A DNA stretch of 48,436 bases from CAIXZV01 sp037446495. GTDB lineage: Bacteria > Chloroflexota > Limnocylindria > Limnocylindrales > CSP1-4. The stretch spans positions 1 to 48,436 of the forward strand of contig JBBIIL010000014.1 in NCBI GenBank assembly GCA_037446495.1, in the 5' to 3' direction. Under the pieces are notes generated by a model that had not been told where the DNA came from, did not search any database, and saw nothing but the letters and a program-made list of their open reading frames with translations. Both the position numbers and the translations under genes were made by a program. This document shows positions 43,115-48,436 of this stretch, one piece after another. Each line of letters begins with the position of its first letter. The first letter of the stretch is position 1.

Positions 43115-43834
43115 CTACGGGAGCCGACCCAGGACGGTCATCGCCTCGGCCTTCATGGCGTCTGCCGATGGAGCGGCAGCCCCGACCACGAGGTCGTTGA
43201 AGCCGAAGAAGGTCGCCCCCCGGAGGACGTCCATCCCCACGCCCTCAACCCCGATCGAGTTGGGCTTGAGCTGGTCCAGCAGGGCATCCGCGCCGGGCGC
43301 GAAGCCGGGGATCTTGGTGATGGTCATCCCCTGGTTCAGTTGCGCAGCGTTGGCCTGGAGCTCCGCCAGCGCGGAGGCCTCAGCCTTCTGCGCGGTCGCG
43401 ACGTCCGGCGCGACGGCCACGACCACCTCGAAGACGTTCTTGGTCTGGTAGCCGTAGATGCACACCTTGCCGTTGTCGCTGAGTGCCTCCTCCTTGCCCG
43501 GCCCGAAGCTGGCGCCGGCGAGCGCGCCCGCCTCGGCAGCCGGGATGAGCTGGCAGGGATCGATCGCGGTCGGCACGGCCGTCGGGCCGCTCGAGGCGCT
43601 GCTCGTGGAGCCCCCGCTCGACGGCGCCGGCGAATCGGTCGGGGATGCCGTCGGCGCAGGGGTCGGTGCCGCGGTGGCCACGGGCGGCAAGGTCGCGGCG
43701 GCGGTCGCCTGCGCGATCGCCGTGGGCGCCGTCGTCGTGGTGGTCGCGCTTCCGGTGCAGGCGGCGATGCCCACCACGCAGAAGACGAGCAACGCGTGGC
43801 GCGCCGGGCCAATGATCGAGGACGCCGAGGTCAT
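43115..43834 (-). CDS. Lipoprotein, tandem paralogue A
   Basis: 239 residues. Lipoprotein signal HALLVFCVVGIAAC (lipid Cys26), a long Pro/Thr/Ala/Ser linker (about 28-90), and a folded domain with a paired Cys pattern (DPCQLIPAAEAGALAG ... KVCIYGYQ) resembling DUF3558-like lipoproteins. The C-terminal domain has LVVGAAAPSADAMKAEAM. A ribosome site GGGAGGAG precedes the ATG. Homologous in layout to the gene at 43893. Confidence 0.8.
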   Translation of the reverse strand: MTSASSIIGPARHALLVFCVVGIAACTGSATTTTTAPTAIAQATAAATLPPVATAAPTPAPTASPTDSPAPSSGGSTSSASSGPTAVPTAIDPCQLIPAAEAGALAGASFGPGKEEALSDNGKVCIYGYQTKNVFEVVVAVAPDVATAQKAEASALAELQANAAQLNQGMTITKIPGFAPGADALLDQLKPNSIGVEGVGMDVLRGATFFGFNDLVVGAAAPSADAMKAEAMTVLGRLP

Positions 43835-43892
43835 GATGCTCCTCCCGGAATCGCTGGAGGGGCTGGGGGGTGCCGACGAACGAGGCCCGGCA

Positions 43893-44534
43893 TCAGGAGC
43901 CGAGGACGTCGTGGGCGAGCGCGGCCGCCTCGTCGAGGGTCACGGCCGGGCCGCTCACGTGGACGGTCATGCCGCCCTGCGGCAGCATGACGACCAGCAA
44001 GGCCGACGTCGGCGCGGCAGGCGCCGGCATCCCCGTCTGCGTGCGCCCGAGGGCCCGGAGGCCGAGGCCGCTCACCACGGTCGCGCCCGCGGGGACGGTC
44101 GAGCCGCTGAGCCCAGCCAGTATGGCGCTTCCCGGCGCCAGCCAGCCGATCGTCGCCCCGCCGGTCGGATTGGACGAGATCCAAGTGCAGACATGGTTGT
44201 CCCAGGCCTGGAAGGTGATGTTCACGCCGATCGCCTGGTCGATCGTGGCTGCCGGCAGCAGCTTGCAGACGTCCATGCCGAACGGGATCGCCCCGGTGCC
44301 ACCCGACGCCGGGGGGCTCGCCGCGTCCGTCGCGGCGGCGTCCGACGGGGCAGCCGATGACGGGGAAGTCGCTGCCGAGGGGCTGGCTGCCGTCACCGCC
44401 GAGGGGGAGGCGGGCGGCGCTGCCGAGGCAGGCCGAGCAGTGGCGGGCGATCCGCTGCAGGCGGCGACGCTCATCATGGAGAGGACGAGCAGCGCCCGCC
44501 GCGCGGAACCGGGGATCGAGGTCGCCGGGATCAT
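43893..44534 (-). CDS. Lipoprotein, tandem paralogue B
   Basis: 213 residues. Signal RRALLVLSMMSVAAC (lipid Cys26) matches its neighbour closely, including upstream bases (ATCATGA). The linker (about 28-82) is Ala/Ser/Pro-rich. The folded domain has MDVCKLLPAATIDQAIG and HVCTWISSNPTGG, again with two Cys and a similar order. The C-terminal LLVVMLPQGGMTVHVSG resembles a ligand-binding beta sheet. Function unknown. Confidence 0.8.
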   Translation of the reverse strand: MIPATSIPGSARRALLVLSMMSVAACSGSPATARPASAAPPASPSAVTAASPSAATSPSSAAPSDAAATDAASPPASGGTGAIPFGMDVCKLLPAATIDQAIGVNITFQAWDNHVCTWISSNPTGGATIGWLAPGSAILAGLSGSTVPAGATVVSGLGLRALGRTQTGMPAPAAPTSALLVVMLPQGGMTVHVSGPAVTLDEAAALAHDVLGS

Positions 44535-44622
44535 GATGCCCCTCTCTGGATCGGTGGGGAGACTCGAGGCTGCGCGGCCCGAGCGCCGGCCCGCGGTGCA
44601 TGTCTTGCACGCGGTTCACGTC

Positions 44623-44946
44623 TCATAGACCGCCTCGCCCGTTGCCCGCGGCCGGATCCGCCAGGAGCGTGATCGCGGTCGCGATCCGGTCGGCGGGAAG
44701 GTCGGCGCGCTCGTTGAGCTGCCGGACGAGGCTCTCGTCGCGAGCGGTGATGAGGGAGAACACGACCTGGTCGACCGGCATGAAGATCGAGCCGACGTGC
44801 TCCACTGGGCTGCCCTCGGCGGTCATCGCCCGTGCCGCTGCCTCGAGCCGCGGGAGCACGTCACGGAGCACAGTCAGGTCGACGCCAGGCCAGTAGCGCT
44901 CGACGAGGAACGTCGTGCGCGGATCCGGATCGGGACGCTGATCCAT
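44623..44946 (-). CDS. DUF4242 (SCO4226-like) small protein
   Basis: 107 residues with the DUF4242 signature: TFLVERYWPGVDLTVL at the start, an EHVGSIFMPVDQVVFSL strand pair and VRQLNERADLPADRIATAI. The related SCO4226 of Streptomyces binds nickel as a homodimer, but the usual conserved PED/Cys positions are altered here (PVDQVVFSL), so metal binding is doubtful. TAGCGT lies 8 bases upstream of the ATG at 44946 (44955-44960), hinting at its own leaderless transcript. The start lies 77 bases downstream of the LuxR regulator. Confidence 0.8.
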   Translation of the reverse strand: MDQRPDPDPRTTFLVERYWPGVDLTVLRDVLPRLEAAARAMTAEGSPVEHVGSIFMPVDQVVFSLITARDESLVRQLNERADLPADRIATAITLLADPAAGNGRGGL

Positions 44947-44954
44947 GGCCGGCG

Positions 44955-44960
44955 ACGCTA
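44955..44960 (-). promoter_or_regulatory. -10 box of DUF4242 gene
   Basis: TAGCGT on the minus strand, 8 bases before the ATG at 44946. Confidence 0.4.
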
Positions 44961-45023
44961 CGCCCGGCGCCCCGCCGACGAAAGAGGCGACCACCCCTAT
45001 CAGTGGCCGCCGGCGTGGCGGCC

Positions 45024-47846
45024 CTACCCCTCGCCCGACGCCCCAGCGCCCCCGGGGCCGTCGGGCGGGTGCCCCGCCGCCATCACCGCGCCCAGCTCGG
45101 CGCGCGAGTGGATCCCCAGCTTCTCGTACACGCGCCCCAGCACGTTGCCCACGGTCTTGGGGGCCAGGAACGAGCGCTCGGCGATGTGGCGGTTGCTGAG
45201 GCCGCTCGCGGCCAGCTCCGCCACCTGGAGTTCCGTCTCGGTCAGCTGCTCCGCCGCCCGCGGCCGGAGGCCCACCCGCCCGAGCTCCGACCGCGCCCGC
45301 GCGACCCAGACAGGCGCGCCGAGCCCCTCGAAGACCTCGAGCGCCTCGCGCAGCGTCGCGTCGGCGAGCCGCTTCTCCTTGCGCCGACGGTGGAGCCGGC
45401 CCTTCGCCAGCAGAGTCCGCCCGCGCTCGAAGGGCATCGGCAGGCGCTCGTGCTCGGCCAGTGCGCGGTCGAACGAGACGACCGCCGCGTCGAGGTCCCC
45501 CCGTGCCGCCGTCAGGAGCCCCGCGCTGCGGGCGCCGACGGCCAGCACCCAGGGCGTCGGAGCCACGCGGGCGGCCTCGTCCAGACGCGCCTCGACCGCT
45601 GCCGCCTCGTCGAGGTGACCCAGCGCGAGCGCAGCCTCGACTTGGTCCCCGGCGAGCTTGAACCGTCCCGGGTGCCGGGCGCCGATCCGGTCGGCCAGCG
45701 AGGTCGCCGCGGTCAGCTGGGCGTCCGCCTCGGCCCAGGCCTCGGTTGTCAGGGCCACGAAGCCCAGCACCTGGCGGTGAAACACCTCCACCGTTGCGTC
45801 GCCGCGCTCGGACGCCAGCCGGATGCCCTCCTGGGCCCACCGCCGTGCGTCGTCGAGGCGCCCGTCGTGCGCGGCCACGAGCGCCAGCCCGCGGAGGCCC
45901 CACGCCGGGTAGACGTCGGGGCCCTCGCGCTCGTAGCCGGCCATCGCGGCCTCGGCGAGCTGCCGCGCCTCGGCCCAGTCGCCGCGGTGGAGGAGCAGCC
46001 CCGAGAGCATCACCAGGTTGAACGGGTCGTCGCCCGCCGGGCCCGACTTGGACCGGATCAGCGCGCGCGTCATGTCGATCGCTCGGTCGAGGTCGTCGGC
46101 CATCCGTGCGATCCCGAAGGCGCTGCCGTCCGCCCCCTCGTGCTCCCAGGAGCGGCCGTCGCGGGTGATGAGCGCGCGGCCCCGCTCGACGTCCCCCGGC
46201 CGGGTCGGCCGGACGAGGCCCAGCTCGCCCACCGCCCGGAGCAGCAGCACGTTGGCCGTCAGGTCCGCGTCCACGGGGCCGGTGGCCCCCTCCAGCAGGC
46301 GAACGGCCTCGTCGACCATCGCGACGCCCCGCTCGAGGTCGAGCTGCATCGTGACGAACGCGGCCCGGCCGAGGACCATGGCGCAGACCGCTGGGTCGTC
46401 GCCGGCCCCCTCGACCGCGCGCCGGCCCAGCTCCACCGCCTCGGGGACGCGCCCGTGGTAGTAGCGGATGAGCGCCCGCAGGCTGAGCGCCGCCGCGCGG
46501 AGGGGCCCGGGCGCCGGGATATCGCGGAGGGCGGCCTCGAGGATCGCGTCCGCCTGGACGATCTCCGACAGGTCGATGAACAGGCATTCGGCCGCCGCCA
46601 CGGCGCGGCGGAGCCCCGCGCCGTCCGGGTCCGCGGGCGTCAGCCGCGCCGCCGCCTGGTACATGGCGGCCGCGTCGAGGGTCGCGCCACGCGATCGCGC
46701 TCCCGCCGCCGCGGTCTGCAGGACGAGCGCGACGGCCTCGTCCGGCTCGGTAGCCGCCTGGCTGAGGTGGCGAGCCCGGGCGTCGGGCGATCCCGTGGCC
46801 CGGGCCAACGTCGCGTGGGCCGACCGCAGCTCGGCCGGGTCGTCGAGCGTGAGCACTGTCTGGGCGAGGAGCGGGTGGGTGAACCTGACGACGTCCCGGT
46901 CGACCGCCACGATGCCCGCCTCGTCGGCCGGGACCAGGTCGGCCCGGTCGACGCCCGCTGTGTCCAGCGTGCCGAGCGTCGGCTCGACGGCCGCGGCGGC
47001 CAGCAGGAGCGCGTGCCGCGTGGCCGAGGGCAGCTCCCGGATGCGCCCGGCCATGAGCGAGCTCAGCGACTCGGGCACCGGCAGCGGCTGGCCGGGCGCG
47101 ACGGCGGCGCCCGAGCGCTGGAGGGCCCGCGCGATCTCGAGCGCGTAGAGCGGGTTGCCCCCCGACGCGGTCTCGATCTGGACCAGCGCCAAGCGCGGGA
47201 ACGAACGCCCCAGCCGGAGCTCGAACAGCCGGTGGAGCGACCCGAGCGGCAGCGGCCCGACGGCGACCCACTCCAGTCGATCGGCTGGCGCCGCCGCGAC
47301 GAGCGCGTCCGAGGCGGGGGTCGCCGCCCCGGCCCTGACGGACACGACCACGCCGACCGGCCGGTCGACGAGGCGCCGGACCGCGTAGGCGAAGATGGCC
47401 GCCGAGCTCTCGTCGAGCCACTGCGCGTCGTCGAAGGCGAGCAGCACCGGGCGCTCCGGCCGCGCCAGCGCGCGCAGCAGCCCCGCCACGGCCACCGACA
47501 GCGTCCGCTGGTCCGGTGTGGCGCCTGACGGTTCGACGCGCAGCAGCGCGACCTCGAGCGCGTGGCGCTGCGGCTCCGGCAGCCGGGCGATCGCGTCGTC
47601 GGGCAGCCCCTCGAAGGCGTCGCTCAGGCCTCCGAGCGTGAGCCCCTGCTCGGCGCGGGCGGGGATGGAGGTGAGGACCAGCCAGTCCCGGGCGCGCGCG
47701 TCGTCCAGCGCCGCGCCCCAGATGGTCGTCTTGCCGATCCCCGCCTCGCCCTCGAGCGCCAGGAACGCGAGCGACCGGGCGGCCCGGTCCATGAGCCGTC
47801 TCACCGCCGCGAGCTCGACGCCGCGGCCGACGATCTCCTCCGACAA
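45024..47846 (-). CDS. Large ATPase LuxR-type transcriptional regulator (LAL)
   Basis: 940 residues. N-terminal AAA/STAND ATPase with Walker A GEAGIGKTT (33-41) and Walker B VLLAFDDAQWLDES, then a long TPR-like helical region (about 330-860), and a C-terminal LuxR/GerE HTH (868-922: LTETELQVAELAASGLSNRH). Such LAL regulators turn on genes on binding a ligand or partner at the TPR region. The recognition helix reads SFLAPKTVGNVLG, where VEHH is more usual. The start is TTG at 47846, preceded by AGGGGG; no better start is in frame. It may control the minus-strand cluster below it. Confidence 0.9.
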   Translation of the reverse strand: MSEEIVGRGVELAAVRRLMDRAARSLAFLALEGEAGIGKTTIWGAALDDARARDWLVLTSIPARAEQGLTLGGLSDAFEGLPDDAIARLPEPQRHALEVALLRVEPSGATPDQRTLSVAVAGLLRALARPERPVLLAFDDAQWLDESSAAIFAYAVRRLVDRPVGVVVSVRAGAATPASDALVAAAPADRLEWVAVGPLPLGSLHRLFELRLGRSFPRLALVQIETASGGNPLYALEIARALQRSGAAVAPGQPLPVPESLSSLMAGRIRELPSATRHALLLAAAAVEPTLGTLDTAGVDRADLVPADEAGIVAVDRDVVRFTHPLLAQTVLTLDDPAELRSAHATLARATGSPDARARHLSQAATEPDEAVALVLQTAAAGARSRGATLDAAAMYQAAARLTPADPDGAGLRRAVAAAECLFIDLSEIVQADAILEAALRDIPAPGPLRAAALSLRALIRYYHGRVPEAVELGRRAVEGAGDDPAVCAMVLGRAAFVTMQLDLERGVAMVDEAVRLLEGATGPVDADLTANVLLLRAVGELGLVRPTRPGDVERGRALITRDGRSWEHEGADGSAFGIARMADDLDRAIDMTRALIRSKSGPAGDDPFNLVMLSGLLLHRGDWAEARQLAEAAMAGYEREGPDVYPAWGLRGLALVAAHDGRLDDARRWAQEGIRLASERGDATVEVFHRQVLGFVALTTEAWAEADAQLTAATSLADRIGARHPGRFKLAGDQVEAALALGHLDEAAAVEARLDEAARVAPTPWVLAVGARSAGLLTAARGDLDAAVVSFDRALAEHERLPMPFERGRTLLAKGRLHRRRKEKRLADATLREALEVFEGLGAPVWVARARSELGRVGLRPRAAEQLTETELQVAELAASGLSNRHIAERSFLAPKTVGNVLGRVYEKLGIHSRAELGAVMAAGHPPDGPGGAGASGEG

Positions 47847-48081
47847 GCGGAACCCCCTGTCGCGTCCTGCGGGCGCGGTCCCCCGGCGGCTCCACCGCGG
47901 GCACCGACGCCGTGCCGCCGTCTAGGCGGACGTTACACCGGAGTCCGGTGGCGCGGTGCGCAGCCGATCGAGTTCGGCTCCGACGCCGTCGGCCATCCCG
48001 GGCTCGCCCGGTCGGAGCCGGGTGACGGAAGTACTAGGAAGAGGCTCGGACCCGATGTGTTAAATAAGCCGGGACGGCGTC

Positions 48082-48087
48082 TACAAT
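48082..48087 (+). promoter_or_regulatory. -10 box for riboswitch transcript
   Basis: TACAAT; the -35 is weak (TTAAAT-like, 16-base spacer). It gives a leader of about 127 bases with a GACGCC/GGCGTC hairpin (48095-48111) and the riboswitch. The remainder of the 374-base region 47847-48220 holds no gene; a TAACGT (minus, 47930-47935) could serve the LuxR gene. Confidence 0.5.
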
Positions 48088-48111
48088 GACCGCAGACGCC
48101 GCGACGGCGTC

Positions 48112-48210
48112 GGCCATCAAGAGCGTGCGAGAGCCCTGGCTCGTCTGACCACGCAGCAACCAGCCGGTTCCCCTCGACCCGGCAACGGTGCTTCCGCCAG
48201 GTGCGATGGG
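48112..48210 (+). promoter_or_regulatory. SAM riboswitch (SAM-I/SAM-IV superfamily)
   Basis: The RNA has the S-adenosylmethionine core: CCATCAAGAG at the 5' side, a P2 stem GCGTG/CACGC with a kink-turn (CGAGAG...GTCTGAC), AGCAACC, a P3 stem GCCGG/CCGGC, GGTGCTTCC, and closure of P1 by CCATC (48114-48118) with GATGG (48205-48209). The 3' side of P1 runs into GGGAG just before the ATG, so SAM binding could block translation. The short 3' part fits SAM-IV or SAM-I/IV better than classic SAM-I. Confidence 0.75.
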
Positions 48211-48220
48211 AGTCGAGGAC

Positions 48221-48436
48221 ATGACCGTCAAGCTCGTCATCGAGATCACGTCACCCCTGACGCCCGACGACCACGACCTCCTCACGGGGATCTCGGTCCT
48301 CACGCTCGCCATCGCCAACCGCGAGATGGCGGAGAACCGCTTCCCGGACACCTTCCCGCCCGAGGAGGAGGCAGGGCCCCAGCCGCAGGACGAGGTCGCC
48401 AGCCCGCCGAAGCTCTGCGGCGACCTGGAGCACAGC
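48221..48436 (+). CDS. Unrecognised small protein, partial (runs off the window)
   Basis: The first 72 codons are visible: MTVKLVIEITSPLTPDD, a helical LLTGISVLTLAIANREMAEN, then an acidic Pro-rich stretch and KLCGDLEHS. No stop occurs before the window end. The ATG is placed by GAGG immediately upstream and by the SAM riboswitch leader. No known family is recognised; SAM control would suggest a role in methionine, SAM or methyl-group metabolism, or in transport. Confidence 0.6.
   Translation, partial: MTVKLVIEITSPLTPDDHDLLTGISVLTLAIANREMAENRFPDTFPPEEEAGPQPQDEVASPPKLCGDLEHS

Noticed and set aside
44832..47528. An 898-codon plus-strand frame antisense to the LuxR-type regulator
   Set aside because: GC-rich shadow frame; the minus-strand frame has complete ATPase and HTH motifs.
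44623..47904. A 1093-codon open frame on the minus strand overlapping the LuxR-type regulator in another frame
   Set aside because: Its composition is Arg/Pro/Gly-rich and non-biological, except the last 107 codons, which are the real DUF4242 gene starting at 44946.

Overview
The window is about 48 kb of very GC-rich bacterial chromosome with tightly packed genes, many GTG starts and short overlaps (ATGA, GTGA). The gene set suggests a Chloroflexota-like (possibly Limnocylindria-type) heterotroph or mixotroph: a RibXY-type riboflavin ABC importer under an FMN riboswitch, a b6-type split cytochrome b with Rieske and cytochrome c, and many lipoproteins with long Pro/Ser/Thr/Ala linkers. This assignment is an inference; an actinobacterial relative cannot be excluded from sequence reading alone.

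Layout. 0-2.3 kb: a secreted C39-like peptidase broken by a frameshift, translationally coupled to a beta-propeller-like lipoprotein. 2.3-6.3 kb (minus): an AIM24-family protein, then a riboflavin uptake operon (ATPase, permease, binding lipoprotein; every junction an ATGA overlap) behind an FMN riboswitch and a hairpin that overlaps the Shine-Dalgarno site. 6.3-11.2 kb (minus): FGGY sugar kinase, class V aminotransferase, and a GH25 lysozyme with two SH3-like repeats. 11.3-12.2 kb (plus): DUF2203 and rhodanese proteins. 12.3-18.8 kb (minus): one respiratory operon encoding a FAD/NAD(P)/Fe-S flavoprotein, split cytochrome b, Tat-exported Rieske protein, a cytochrome c-cupredoxin fusion and a membrane-anchored Kelch-like protein. 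19.1-25.5 kb: a coiled-coil membrane protein, PIG-L deacetylase, BCP peroxiredoxin, thiamine pyrophosphokinase, YbaK-type deacylase and small membrane proteins. 25.6-30 kb (plus): an HTH-GAF4-GGDEF diguanylate cyclase, a LysM lipoprotein and a C26 amidotransferase-like hydrolase. 30-32.8 kb (minus): a polar amino-acid ABC importer. 33.2-38.7 kb: a membrane protein, WYL regulator, CAP protein, HD hydrolase and M23 peptidase. 38.7-40.4 kb: tRNA-Arg(TCG) and a graveyard of mobile DNA (serine recombinase 3' part reading through the tRNA, excisionase-like HTH, hsdM core), which truncates a membrane-protein gene. 40.4-47.8 kb (minus): two tandemly duplicated gene pairs, a DUF4242 protein and a large LuxR-type ATPase regulator. 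48.0-48.4 kb (plus): a promoter, a SAM-type riboswitch and the start of an unrecognised small protein.

A recurring regulatory theme is a TANNNT -10 box lying 6-8 bases upstream of the start codon, with no Shine-Dalgarno site between them. This points to leaderless mRNAs for about ten genes and fixes several start codons. The most interesting objects are the flavoprotein-linked b6-type complex with its cupredoxin-fused cytochrome c, the two riboswitches with apparent translational control, the HTH-GAF-GGDEF protein, and the tRNA-linked element remnant.
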